45,965 bases of DNA from CBFCZU01 sp965602635. GTDB taxonomy: Bacteria; Planctomycetota; Phycisphaerae; SM23-33. The translations under genes were made by a program, and so were the position numbers. This document shows positions 26,001-35,491 of this stretch, piece after piece. Each line of letters begins with the position of its first letter. The stretch's first letter is position 1. The notes beneath the pieces were generated by a model. The model saw only the letters and a program-made list of their open reading frames with translations. It did not search any database and had not been told where the DNA came from. The stretch covers positions 1 through 45,965 of the forward strand of contig CBFCZU010000005.1 in NCBI GenBank assembly GCA_965602635.1, in the 5' to 3' direction.

Positions 26001-29000
26001 GCCGGTTCAGGAGTCACATTCTGATTGTGTTGGCGCTGGCCGCCGCCGGCTGCGCGCCGGTGGCGAGCCGGACCCCGACCCAGAAGCGCCGCGACTACAG
26101 CAAGGTGCCCGCGCAGGTTGAGGGGATGCTGGCGCGGATTCGCGCCCACGCCGCGGCGCTGGCGAGCTTCGGCCCGCGTCAGACGGGCCAGGAAGGCTGC
26201 GACAAGGCACTGGAGTACATCCGCTCGGAACTCGTCAAGGCGACGGACGACCTCAAGCCGGAGATCGAGGAGTTCTCGAGCAAGGTGACTGTGACGCTTG
26301 ACCGCGTCCGGGCCGACCAGCTCTCGTCCGCGGATGAACCTTTCTCGCACGTAGTCCTGAGCATTGCCGGACGCGCGGCGCAGCGGCTGCCGGCGTACGC
26401 CCTTCAGGCCAACTGTGTCCAGCCGTGCGCGACGCACCCCGCCGGGAAGTGCCCGCTCAAGACCCAGGGCGGGTCCGGCCCGTCCTGCCCCAACTGCGAG
26501 CAGCCTCGCAGGGTCGTTGACCTCCGCAGCGGCTCATGGGCCGAATTCAAGGGCAAGGACCTGGACGGCGCGGTGGTCCTGTTGGACTTCAACAGCGGCG
26601 AGGCGTGGCTGCGGGCGGCGGCGCTGGGGGCGCAGGGGGCGATCTTCGCCGAGCCGGACCGCACCACGCTCTTCCAGGCCGACGCGAAATACCTGGCCAC
26701 GCTGCCGCTGCACTTCCCGCGGATGTACCTGGCGCGGGCCGAGACGCAGCGGCTGCGAGAGGCCCTCCGTCAGAGCGCCGGCGAGCTTCGCCTCACAATG
26801 GTCAGCCGGCTGCGGTTCGAGAACGTCAAGGCCGGGGGCCTGGCGCTGACCATACCCGGCAAGCGGCGCGACTACAGCTTCGTCCTGGCGGCTCATTTCG
26901 ACGGGCGGTGCATCGTGCCCGACCTGTCATACGGCGCCGCCGAGGTCTGGGGCCCGGCGGAGCTGATCGAGCTGACCCGCCATTTCGCGAAGAACCAGCC
27001 CGGCTGCGACCTGCGGATCATCTTCGTCTCCGGGCACTGGCAGAACCGCCAGGTCATGCGCCAGCACATCTCCTACGACCCCAAGAAGGCCGGATACTTC
27101 GAGCGCGCGGGCAAGTACTACAGGCTGGCCATGGGGATCGACCTGGTCCCTGAAGGAAGGTCGGTCAATCTGCTCTCCGAGAGCGCCTGGGACGCGCCGG
27201 GCCCGCCGCTGCGTTACAGTTGGCTCCGCAACCGGCTGTTCAACAAGGGGGGCTGGCGGGACGAGATCCTCGAGCAGCTCGGCCTGGCAGACGAGGGCGT
27301 GGAGCTGTTCGGCGGCACCCGCCCGACGCGATCGGAGACCGGCGACGACCTGATGGCCGCGCGGAACGACCGCTGCCCGCTGGTCTATGCTCCGCGCTAC
27401 CCCACGGCCGAGGAGCCGTTCCAGGTCCTGGCGCTGCCGACCTTCGCTTTCCAGACCGGGCGGCTGGCGCGGCTGGCGCACAACACGCCGCTCGACCGGT
27501 TCGGCACCATCGACCCCAAGGCCGTCGATCACCAGCTCCGCCCGCAGATGCAGATCACGCTGGCCATGCTGGATAGCCTGATCGCATACCCGGTCGAGCT
27601 TATGCCCGAGTCGCCCCCGGGGCGGCGCAGCGGCCGGGGATGGGGCGGGTACGCAAAGATCGAAGGCAGAATCCAGAGGTGGGACCAGCGCATCGGGTGG
27701 TTCTCCGAGCGCCTGCCCGGAGAGGAGAAGGGCGCAAAGCAGACGCTGCGGACCCTCGTGCACACCTACCCCGTGGACGAGCTTTTCCGCACCCGCATCG
27801 GCACACAGCTTCGCAACTACCTCAACTGGCCGATGAACCCCAGCCGGGGCCAGCACCGCGAGCTGCAATCGTTCATGTTCCAGGACCTGCTCCTGCTGGA
27901 GCATCCGCACTTCAACGTCAGGGCCATCTATTCCGGGCAGCCAGAGACGCAATACAACGTGCTGGCCTACAGCCTGGACGAGGCCGGCAGGATTCGATAC
28001 GCCACCGACTTCGGCGTCCACGGCGACAGCAACAAGTCCTTCCAGTGCACCGATCTGAACCTGGACACCTGGCGGATGAAGGTGCCGGTGAGCATGTTCG
28101 AGTGCGGCACGCTGGAGTTGTTCGACCTGATCGATCCGCAGCGGTACGACCCGGCGGCGGAGATCCGCGGGGCGTGGTTGCAGACGTATTTGATCCACGG
28201 CGATCACGCCGAGCGGGGCGTCGCGCCGCACCTGCGGATCACCGGCATCAAAGACGTCGATTCGCACACGGACATCGAGCGCTGGGGCTTCACCCAGTAC
28301 GGCCCGACGGCGATGGTCTTCCTGCCGGCAGACCACATCACCGGGGCGGAGATCCTGCTGGGCGCGTGGCACACCAACTTCGCCGTGCTCAACGACCCGG
28401 ACGAAAGCGGGGTAGCCCGCGGCTACCGGGTCACATCAGGGCAGACCAGGCGCCTCACCCGGCGCGAGGAGTCCACGCCGCTGGCGTGCATCCGCCAACT
28501 GACCTCGCTCAACCAGCGGCGCATGGAGGAGTTCGCCGCCCACGACGTGGCCAGCCCGCTGGCCGAGGGATACCACAAGGACAGCGTCGGCGCTATCGAC
28601 AGGGGCCTCCAGGCACAGCAGAAGCGTGACTGGGAGAGCGCCCAGGCCCACTTCAGCCGGGGCTGGATCGCCGAGTCGCTGGCCTACCGCAACACCATCG
28701 CCCTGCTGCTGGACGTGGTCTCCACCACGGTGCTGTACTTCGTGCTGCTGATCCCCTTCAGCTTCCTGGTGGAGCGGCTGATGTTCCCGCAGCGCACCGC
28801 CCTGCGGACGGCCCTGGTGTCGGTGGCGGTGTTCGCGGTCTTCGCCGCCATCCTCTACCTGTTCCACCCGGGCTTCAAACTCGCCCACAACGTCGTTGTG
28901 ACCGTAACGGCCTTCGTCATCGTGGTCATGACCATCCCGGCGCTGATCCTGCTGCTGGTCCGCGGCGTGGCGATGCTGCGGGCGATCGGGTCCAAGGCGG

Positions 29001-31102
29001 TCATCACCCAGCGCAGCGAGGCCGAGAGCGCAGGCGTGGTGATAGCCGCCCTCTCGCTTGCCGTATCCAACATGCGTCGCCGGCGGTTGAGGACCGCCCT
29101 GACGCTGGTGACCATCACCTCCCTGGTGGTCGCCCTGGTGCTGCTGACCACATCGTCGGCCTTCGACTTCAAGCTATTTGAGCCCTCCGGCACCTCGGGC
29201 GCCAGCTTCGAAGGTTTCCAGATCTACAACGCCTCCGACCGCCGCCAGCCGCTGCTGACGGAGATGGTGGAGGTGTACGAGGCGGCGCTGGAGGACGAAG
29301 CGCTGGTCATCCGCCGCGAGTGCGTCAACTACGGATACGACCACAAGAGCAGCAATGGCACGCTATTCCTCGAGGCCAAGGGCGAGCGCGTCAGGCTGCC
29401 CTACTTCCAGGTAATGGACCACCGGGACGACCTGATCGAGTACACGCTCAGGGTCAAGTCCGAGCCGTTCGACTGGCTGGGCATGTCCTGGGGCATGCTC
29501 CGACGGTCCAAGCCGTCAAGTTCAGGCAGCACCGATGCCGACAAGCTAGCCGGGTTCGTCACGGATCGGCTGACGGAAATGACGCGCCAGCCACCCAGCG
29601 AGCGGAAGGTTCGCCTCTCCGACCTGATCGAGGGGCAGTTCCTGGCCAAGGGCGACGTGGAGGTCTGCCTGCTGCCCAACACGATGGCCGAGGAGCTGGG
29701 CGTGAAGGTGGGCGAGACGGTCAGCGTGATGGGCCTGCCGCTGAAGGTCAAGGGCATCTGGACCGCCCAGACCAAGCGCGTGCAGCGCGACGCGAAGGGC
29801 AAGGAAAAGGAGGTCACCATCCCCGGGCCGCTGGACCAGTTGACCGACCTGGACGGTCTGCCCGTCACCGCCATGCGGAGCTCGATGCATCGCCAGGGCG
29901 AGCCGGACAACCCGCTGCACGCCCCCAGCCGCGAGATCGTCATCGTCCCGCGGGCATGGATAAGCAAGTATCGCGTATTCCCGAGTTGCGTTTACTCGCT
30001 GATCGTCATCCCCAAGGACGAGCAGGGCCGCCTGGACCCGTCGTTGATGTTCGCCGACGAGGGCGGCTCGGACGGCCCGCCAAGGCTCGCCAGGCCCGAC
30101 CGGCTCGCCAAGGAAATCCTCAACGTGGACGTCTTCAGCCGCATGCTGACCAAGCCGGAGGACCCCACGCAGAAGCCCAAGGAACTCGCCCAGCGGATTT
30201 CCATGCAGACCGCCACGCACGTGAAAGGTTCGAAGATGATGCTGGTGGTGCTGGGCGCGGCCGTGCTTATGGTCCTGGCGATCATGACCGGGACGGTGTA
30301 CGAGCGGATGCGGGAGATTCACATCTTCTCGTCGGTGGGGCTCTCGCCGCGGCACGTGGCGGGGATGTTCCTCATCGAGGCGCTGGTGTACGCGGGCATC
30401 GCGGCGGTGCTGGGCTACTTCCTGGGCATCATCGCCCTGAAGGGCCTGCTGGCGTACCTCAAATCGACCACGGGCAAGCCCCCGAGCTTCTATCCGAACT
30501 ACCTCGGCGTATTCGTTCTTTACTCCATCGGCATGGCGGTGGCGGCGACGGTCGCCTCCAGCCTGTACCCGATCCGCCTGGCCTCGAAGATCGTCAACCC
30601 CTCGGCCGGCAAGGGCTGGCAGCTCGACGAGCTCTCCATCGACGGGCCGGGGACCGGGGCCGGGCCCACGGACCTGTGGCGCATCCGCCTGCCATTCATC
30701 GCCACCACCTGGGACGAGGCCAGGGCGATGATGGTCTATGCCTGCGATTACCTCGCCATCCACCAGGGCGAGCGCAGCGGGCGGTTCGTCTGCGAAAGCC
30801 CGCCGCTGGGGGCGGCCGCGGGCGATACGATGACCCTTACCATGCCGATCTGGCTGGCGCCCTTCGAGCGGAACCTCTCGCAGCACTCGGTGGTCCGCGC
30901 GGCCCCGGCCGAGGACGCCGCCTGGTGGGTGCTCTCGCTGGACCTGACGCGTATCTCCGGGCCACCGTACCTGTGGAAAAGAGGCGCCACCGTATTCGTA
31001 AACATGCTATGTAAGCACCTGCTGCGCTGGCGGGCAGCCACACAGCAGCAGGAAGCGGACTGCCTGGCCAGGGCGGACGAGACCTTTCCGCCGTCGACGT
31101 AG
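25997..31102 (+). CDS. Lipoprotein fusing a degenerate M28-like peptidase domain to an FtsX-type permease
   Basis: A 1701-residue protein starting at GTG that overlaps the preceding stop. Residues 1-19 form a lipoprotein signal ending AAGC. The exported part has a cysteine cluster (about 140-168), a PA-like region, and an M28-like domain with AHFD (His300) and a late HNTPLD histidine. The usual DDN and EE metal motifs are replaced by YGAAEVWG and GHWQ. Hydrophobic segments start near 900. An FtsX/MacB-type permease follows: first helix near 1018, a large exported loop, and the closing helices near 1413-1535. A soluble tail of about 165 residues follows. It is probably the permease subunit for the LolD-like ATPase downstream. 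It is unusually long, and the catalytic state of the peptidase part is doubtful. Confidence 0.75.
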   Translation: MSRFRSHILIVLALAAAGCAPVASRTPTQKRRDYSKVPAQVEGMLARIRAHAAALASFGPRQTGQEGCDKALEYIRSELVKATDDLKPEIEEFSSKVTVTLDRVRADQLSSADEPFSHVVLSIAGRAAQRLPAYALQANCVQPCATHPAGKCPLKTQGGSGPSCPNCEQPRRVVDLRSGSWAEFKGKDLDGAVVLLDFNSGEAWLRAAALGAQGAIFAEPDRTTLFQADAKYLATLPLHFPRMYLARAETQRLREALRQSAGELRLTMVSRLRFENVKAGGLALTIPGKRRDYSFVLAAHFDGRCIVPDLSYGAAEVWGPAELIELTRHFAKNQPGCDLRIIFVSGHWQNRQVMRQHISYDPKKAGYFERAGKYYRLAMGIDLVPEGRSVNLLSESAWDAPGPPLRYSWLRNRLFNKGGWRDEILEQLGLADEGVELFGGTRPTRSETGDDLMAARNDRCPLVYAPRYPTAEEPFQVLALPTFAFQTGRLARLAHNTPLDRFGTIDPKAVDHQLRPQMQITLAMLDSLIAYPVELMPESPPGRRSGRGWGGYAKIEGRIQRWDQRIGWFSERLPGEEKGAKQTLRTLVHTYPVDELFRTRIGTQLRNYLNWPMNPSRGQHRELQSFMFQDLLLLEHPHFNVRAIYSGQPETQYNVLAYSLDEAGRIRYATDFGVHGDSNKSFQCTDLNLDTWRMKVPVSMFECGTLELFDLIDPQRYDPAAEIRGAWLQTYLIHGDHAERGVAPHLRITGIKDVDSHTDIERWGFTQYGPTAMVFLPADHITGAEILLGAWHTNFAVLNDPDESGVARGYRVTSGQTRRLTRREESTPLACIRQLTSLNQRRMEEFAAHDVASPLAEGYHKDSVGAIDRGLQAQQKRDWESAQAHFSRGWIAESLAYRNTIALLLDVVSTTVLYFVLLIPFSFLVERLMFPQRTALRTALVSVAVFAVFAAILYLFHPGFKLAHNVVVTVTAFVIVVMTIPALILLLVRGVAMLRAIGSKAVITQRSEAESAGVVIAALSLAVSNMRRRRLRTALTLVTITSLVVALVLLTTSSAFDFKLFEPSGTSGASFEGFQIYNASDRRQPLLTEMVEVYEAALEDEALVIRRECVNYGYDHKSSNGTLFLEAKGERVRLPYFQVMDHRDDLIEYTLRVKSEPFDWLGMSWGMLRRSKPSSSGSTDADKLAGFVTDRLTEMTRQPPSERKVRLSDLIEGQFLAKGDVEVCLLPNTMAEELGVKVGETVSVMGLPLKVKGIWTAQTKRVQRDAKGKEKEVTIPGPLDQLTDLDGLPVTAMRSSMHRQGEPDNPLHAPSREIVIVPRAWISKYRVFPSCVYSLIVIPKDEQGRLDPSLMFADEGGSDGPPRLARPDRLAKEILNVDVFSRMLTKPEDPTQKPKELAQRISMQTATHVKGSKMMLVVLGAAVLMVLAIMTGTVYERMREIHIFSSVGLSPRHVAGMFLIEALVYAGIAAVLGYFLGIIALKGLLAYLKSTTGKPPSFYPNYLGVFVLYSIGMAVAATVASSLYPIRLASKIVNPSAGKGWQLDELSIDGPGTGAGPTDLWRIRLPFIATTWDEARAMMVYACDYLAIHQGERSGRFVCESPPLGAAAGDTMTLTMPIWLAPFERNLSQHSVVRAAPAEDAAWWVLSLDLTRISGPPYLWKRGATVFVNMLCKHLLRWRAATQQQEADCLARADETFPPST

Positions 31103-31123
31103 GCGGGCGAAAGTGAAACTGAA

Positions 31124-33211
31124 ATGAGCATGGCGACTCAGGACAGACTGCCTGACGGACCGGAACAGCTTGAGCTGGCCAGCGGGCTGACACGGCGCAC
31201 CTGGCCTGTAATCCTGTACGGCGCGCTGGTGCTCATGCCGGCCAACATCTACCTGCTGCTGGTGGCAGGTCAGTCGCTGACCGGGCCGATCTCCTTCATC
31301 GCCCTTATCCTCTGGGTCGAGGCGACCCGCCTGACGCGCCGCCCGCTGACCACGGCAGAGGCGTTCATCGTGTATTCCGTCTCCGCCGTCGCCGCCGGGC
31401 AGCTCATCTTCTACCTGTACGCGATTCACCCGGCCTACTTCCGCATCTCCGAGGTGGCCAACTCGGAGATGTTCAGCTTCCCCGACCCGAAAACCGGCGA
31501 GATGGTGACATTCGCCCAGGCCGCCCCCGAGTGGTGGGCGCCCAAGGCCGAGGTCGTCCGCCAGCGGACGTTCTTCCACACTGCCTGGCTGCTGCCGATC
31601 GGGGTGGGCATGGCGTCGTGGTTCTTCCACATGCTGGCCGACCTGTCCATGGGCGTGCTGGGATACTACCTGTTCGTGAAGGTTGAGAAGCTCCCGTTCC
31701 CCTTCGCCCATCCCCCGGCCGAGGCGTGCAAGGCGCTGACCCGCGGCAGCCCCGAGGCAAAGAAGGTATTCACCATCACCGGGCTGATCGGGACCGTCTG
31801 GGGGCTGCTGATATACATGCCGCTGACGCTGGGAAAGCGCATCACCGACTATCCCATCCCCTGGGCCGACTTCAACCGCCGGCTGCACACCGTCCTCCGC
31901 GGCGCGTCCATGGGGATCGCCACCGACATCCTCGCCTTCTGCGGCGGGTTCATCATCCCCTTCCGGGTGATCGTCTCCATGGCCATCGGCGCCTTCGCGG
32001 TGCAGTTCGTCGGCAACGCCTGGGCGGCGGGAGGGCTGGGCGAGATGCTCGGCCTCGACCCGTCCCAATGGCCGGTGCTCTGCGGGATCGCCCATCCGGA
32101 GATGATTCCACAGGCGGGGCCCATCCCCCAGGAGGCCTACTACTTCCAGCGGTTCGTCACCGGCATGGGCATAAAGGAGATGCTGCCCAACCAGATATTC
32201 GTCTGGATGCCGGTGATCATCGGCGGGATGGTCAGCGCCGGGCTGCTGCACATCGTCGCCTCGCCGCGCGCGCTGGTGCGAACCTTCGCCGCCCTGAAGA
32301 CCTCCAGCCGGGGCATCGCCCAGGAGCGCACCCTGCCGCTGCGCTGGCTGCTGATCACATTCATATGCAGCGTGGGCGGGGCAACCCTGCTGTTCACCAT
32401 CCTGGTCCGCGTGCTCAGCGGGCACCCGTTCCCCTGGTACTACGTGGCCCCGTTCGCGCTGGTCTGGTCGCTGATGTTCAGCCTGATCGACATCCGGGCG
32501 ATCGGCACGACGGGCTTCCGGATCCAGCCGCCGTACGTCCGCCAGGGCATGATCATCGCCATGAAGCCGCGCCAGATTGACGTCTGGTTCGCCCCCTGGC
32601 CGATCGCCCTGGGCGCCGGCGGATGGGTGCAGGACTTCAAGAGCGCCGAGCTCACCGGCTGCACTCCCCGCTCGCTGATCGTAGCCAAGCTGATCGCCTA
32701 CCCGGTCGGCATGCTCGCCAGCCTGCTGTTCATGAACATCTTCTGGTCGATCGCGCCGATCCCCTCAGCCCAGTATCCCTACACGACGGTGACGCTGCCG
32801 GTCTGGGCGAACCAGTTCTGCATCTGGATCAGTGCCTCACTGAGCTACGCGGGCAGGATGCCGCTCAGCGAGACCACGCAGGGCATCATCGGGCAGATCT
32901 TCAGCCTCAAGTGGATGGTGATAACGGCCGGAGTGTTCGTGGTGGTGTTCATCGCCGGCAAGATCTGGCCGCGCTACCGCCTCAGCGTGATCGGGCTGGC
33001 GGTCGGCTGCGTCATGCCCATACCTTTCGCCGTCTCACTGCTGGTCGGCGGGCTGATCGCCCGCTGGATCAGGCGCCGCACCGGGCCCGAATGGTTCGGG
33101 CGGAACCGGAATATAATCGTCGGCGGGCTGGCCGTCGGCGAAGGCGTGGTGATAGGCCTACTGGCCGCCATCGCCGCACTGAGAAGCTCCCTTATAGCAC
33201 TACCGTATTGA
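31124..33211 (+). CDS. OPT-family (oligopeptide/metal-chelate) transporter-like protein
   Basis: A 695-residue polytopic membrane protein with well over ten hydrophobic stretches along its whole length, matching the OPT superfamily in size and pattern. Conserved-looking loops include YPIPWADFN and GTTGFRIQPPYVRQG. Members carry peptides, siderophores or metal-nicotianamine complexes, usually with protons. The specific cargo here is unknown. The gene begins 21 bases after the permease fusion and ends 28 bases before the ATPase gene. Finding an OPT protein inside an ABC operon, beside a second OPT-related membrane protein, is uncommon. The ribosome site is weak, and ATG 31130 is an alternative start. 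Confidence 0.75.
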   Translation: MSMATQDRLPDGPEQLELASGLTRRTWPVILYGALVLMPANIYLLLVAGQSLTGPISFIALILWVEATRLTRRPLTTAEAFIVYSVSAVAAGQLIFYLYAIHPAYFRISEVANSEMFSFPDPKTGEMVTFAQAAPEWWAPKAEVVRQRTFFHTAWLLPIGVGMASWFFHMLADLSMGVLGYYLFVKVEKLPFPFAHPPAEACKALTRGSPEAKKVFTITGLIGTVWGLLIYMPLTLGKRITDYPIPWADFNRRLHTVLRGASMGIATDILAFCGGFIIPFRVIVSMAIGAFAVQFVGNAWAAGGLGEMLGLDPSQWPVLCGIAHPEMIPQAGPIPQEAYYFQRFVTGMGIKEMLPNQIFVWMPVIIGGMVSAGLLHIVASPRALVRTFAALKTSSRGIAQERTLPLRWLLITFICSVGGATLLFTILVRVLSGHPFPWYYVAPFALVWSLMFSLIDIRAIGTTGFRIQPPYVRQGMIIAMKPRQIDVWFAPWPIALGAGGWVQDFKSAELTGCTPRSLIVAKLIAYPVGMLASLLFMNIFWSIAPIPSAQYPYTTVTLPVWANQFCIWISASLSYAGRMPLSETTQGIIGQIFSLKWMVITAGVFVVVFIAGKIWPRYRLSVIGLAVGCVMPIPFAVSLLVGGLIARWIRRRTGPEWFGRNRNIIVGGLAVGEGVVIGLLAAIAALRSSLIALPY

Positions 33212-33239
33212 GAGAACCCGACAACGAGGCAAGAACGCC

Positions 33240-34034
33240 ATGAGCGAACTGACAGCCGACATCTCGGGAACGGAATTGGTCGGGTCCCTGGCCGTGATCG
33301 TCCGAGGCGCGAAGAAGTACTATTACATGGGCGCCGAGACGGTCAAGGCCCTGGACGGGATAGACCTGGAGATCAGGCGGGGCGAGTACGTCTCCATCAT
33401 GGGTCCCAGCGGCTCGGGCAAGACCACGCTGTTCAACGTGGTGGGCGGGCTGACCAAGCCCTCCGACGGAGAGGTGTTCATCGACAAGACGGACATCAGC
33501 CGGCTTGGGCCTAACGAGCTGGCCTGGCTGCGCTGCCGGAAGATCGGGTACATCTTCCAGACGTTCAACCTGATCTCGATCATGACGGCCCTTCAGAACG
33601 TGACTCTGCCGATGATTTTCGCCGGCGTGGACCGTGGCACGCGTGAGGTCAGGGGGATGGACCTGCTGAACATGGTCGGGCTGGGCGACCGCGCCAACCA
33701 CAAGCCGACCGAGCTTTCCGGCGGGCAGCAGCAGCGGGTCGCCATCGCCCGGGCATTCGCCAACGATCCGGCCATCGTGCTGGCCGACGAGCCCACCGGC
33801 AACCTCGACCTGAAAACCGGCATGGACATCATCAGCCTGCTGATCGAGATGAACCGCCAGCGTGGCGTGACGATCATGTGCAACACGCACGACCTGAAGA
33901 TCATCGACGCCTCCGACCGGATCGTGTGGATCCGCGACGGGCAGGTCTCCAAGATCGAGACCAAGGACGAGATCGAGATCGACGTGGGGACGATGCGGCA
34001 GCGCGGCACCGGAAAGTCCGCGGAGGAGGCGTAG
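33240..34034 (+). CDS. ABC transporter ATP-binding protein, LolD/MacB type
   Basis: A 264-residue ATPase with all ABC motifs: Walker A GPSGSGKT (55-62), Q-loop in IFQTFN, signature LSGGQ (159-163) and Walker B IVLADEP (179-185), then THD. The long N-terminal lead and YIFQTFNLI fit the LolD/FtsE/MacB class that works with FtsX-type permeases and powers mechanical work or lipoprotein and peptide export rather than import. It most likely energises the 1701-residue and 205-residue permeases encoded on either side. An acidic and basic tail of about 30 residues follows the ATPase core. Confidence 0.93.
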   Translation: MSELTADISGTELVGSLAVIVRGAKKYYYMGAETVKALDGIDLEIRRGEYVSIMGPSGSGKTTLFNVVGGLTKPSDGEVFIDKTDISRLGPNELAWLRCRKIGYIFQTFNLISIMTALQNVTLPMIFAGVDRGTREVRGMDLLNMVGLGDRANHKPTELSGGQQQRVAIARAFANDPAIVLADEPTGNLDLKTGMDIISLLIEMNRQRGVTIMCNTHDLKIIDASDRIVWIRDGQVSKIETKDEIEIDVGTMRQRGTGKSAEEA

Positions 34035-34124
34035 AGCGGCAGTTCGCCGCGGATAGCGCGGAGATGGAGCGGAAGACAGACTCGGCCGCCCCGGCGGCCA
34101 TACTCAAGGTGAGAGTGCCGGACA

Positions 34125-34742
34125 ATGAGTAGAGGCGAGCAGAAAAGCCAGTTTCCCATATCCCAGGCGATGCTTTTCGCGCTTCAGGGCATCCGACTGC
34201 GGATCGGCAGGATGCTGCTGGTGCTGGCGGGCGTGGCGGTGGCCATCGCCTTCACCAACGTGCTGCTGACCACCAACGACCTGTTCGACGCCATGGGCGC
34301 CACCGGCATGGAGGCCGCGCAGGGCCTGACGCGCGTGCCCGTGTTCCGCTGGCTGTGGATGGCGGTAGCGCTGCTGATATGCACCACCGGCACACTCAAC
34401 GCCATCGTCATGTCCGTCACCGAGCGGGTCAAGGAGATCGGCACGCTCAAGTGCCTCGGGAGCCGCAACATCCACATCGTCGAGATATTCCTGTTCGAGT
34501 CCGTGCTGCTGGGCCTTCTGGGGGGCATACTGGGCGCGGTGATCGGCTACCTGGCGGCGCTGCTGAACTTCGGCGCGACGGTCGGGTGGAAGTACCTCAC
34601 CGGCGAGATAGCCCTGGCGGCGGCGGAGAACATCCTCGTCTGCATCGGCATCAGCGCGGCGCTGGCGCTGCTGGCGAGCGTGATCCCGGTTCTCATGGCC
34701 GCCAGGATCGAGCCGGCCGCGGCAATGCGGTACGAAGTCTGA
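34125..34742 (+). CDS. Minimal FtsX-type ABC permease
   Basis: A 205-residue membrane protein. It has a first helix (about 25-50) and three C-terminal helices, with TERVKEIGTLKCLGSRNIHI in the coupling region and a closing PVLMAARIEPAAAMRYEV, as in FtsX/MacB permeases. The large exported domain usually lying between helices 1 and 2 is almost absent, leaving about 35 residues. It probably forms a heterodimer with the 1701-residue permease, which does carry a large exported loop. The ATG at 34125 is within ATGAGTAG, where a 22-codon open frame from 34064 also ends, perhaps allowing coupled initiation. It comes 90 bases after the ATPase gene. Confidence 0.85.
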   Translation: MSRGEQKSQFPISQAMLFALQGIRLRIGRMLLVLAGVAVAIAFTNVLLTTNDLFDAMGATGMEAAQGLTRVPVFRWLWMAVALLICTTGTLNAIVMSVTERVKEIGTLKCLGSRNIHIVEIFLFESVLLGLLGGILGAVIGYLAALLNFGATVGWKYLTGEIALAAAENILVCIGISAALALLASVIPVLMAARIEPAAAMRYEV

Positions 34743-34761
34743 GAGAAAGGAGTTCCCCGCG

Positions 34762-35472
34762 ATGGAAGGCAGCGGAATGATTCTGGTGGGTGCCGCCGCG
34801 ACCACGGGGCTGATCCACACCCTCATCGGGCCGGACCACTACCTCCCGTTCATCATGATGAGCCGGGCCCGCGGCTGGGCCCTGCCCAAGACGCTGACCA
34901 TCACCGTGCTGTGCGGCGTCGGGCACGTCCTGTCCTCGGTCGTGCTGGGAATGATCGGCGTGGCCGCGGGGCTCGTGCTCGCCAACGTGACGGGCGTCGA
35001 GGAGACGCGCGGGCAGATCGCCGCCTGGGGGCTGATCGCCTTCGGGATCGTCTATGCCCTGTGGGGCCTGTGGCGGCTCAGGACCGGAAGGACTCACACC
35101 CACGCGCACGCACACGCACCGGAAAGCCAGCACGCCCACGAGCACGCCCACGTGGAGGAGCACAGCCACGTCCACCCCGCCAAGGGCAAGCCCATCACCC
35201 CCTGGGTGCTGTTCGTGATCTTCGTGCTGGGCCCGTGCGAGCCGCTGATCCCCTTCTTCATGTACCCGGCCGCCAAGGCGAACTTCCCGCTGCTGGTGAT
35301 GGTGACGTTGGCCTTCTCGGTAGTGACGGTGGTGACCATGACGGCGGTGGTGCTGGCCGGGGCGACTGGCCTGGCGCGGCTGCGCCTGCGATTCGCCGAG
35401 AAGTACATCCACGTGATCGCCGGGGTGGTCATCGCCGCCAGCGGGTTGACCATTCAGCTCTTCGACCTGTGA
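34762..35472 (+). CDS. UreH/NicO-like membrane protein with His-rich loop
   Basis: A 236-residue membrane protein with about six helices. HTLIGPDHYLPF (19-30) resembles the HxxxGPDH metal motif of UreH, NicO and SafE-type proteins. A cytosol- or periplasm-facing loop at 111-138 holds about ten histidines, as in nickel or cobalt transporters such as RcnA. It likely moves nickel, cobalt or another divalent metal. AAAGGAG precedes the ATG. It is the last gene of the operon whose divergent partner is hypAB, so a nickel link is attractive but unproven; other UreH-like proteins serve cytochrome or copper assembly. Confidence 0.78.
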   Translation: MEGSGMILVGAAATTGLIHTLIGPDHYLPFIMMSRARGWALPKTLTITVLCGVGHVLSSVVLGMIGVAAGLVLANVTGVEETRGQIAAWGLIAFGIVYALWGLWRLRTGRTHTHAHAHAPESQHAHEHAHVEEHSHVHPAKGKPITPWVLFVIFVLGPCEPLIPFFMYPAAKANFPLLVMVTLAFSVVTVVTMTAVVLAGATGLARLRLRFAEKYIHVIAGVVIAASGLTIQLFDL

Positions 35473-35491
35473 GCCCGCGTGCGCGGCTCAC
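35469..35491. terminator. Bidirectional hairpin between convergent genes
   Basis: GTGAGCCcGCG and CGCGGCTCAC pair across a two-base loop with one bulged C. Both stop codons (35470-35472 plus, 35488-35490 minus) are inside the stem, so the element probably ends transcription from both sides. No long U-tract is present. Confidence 0.55.
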
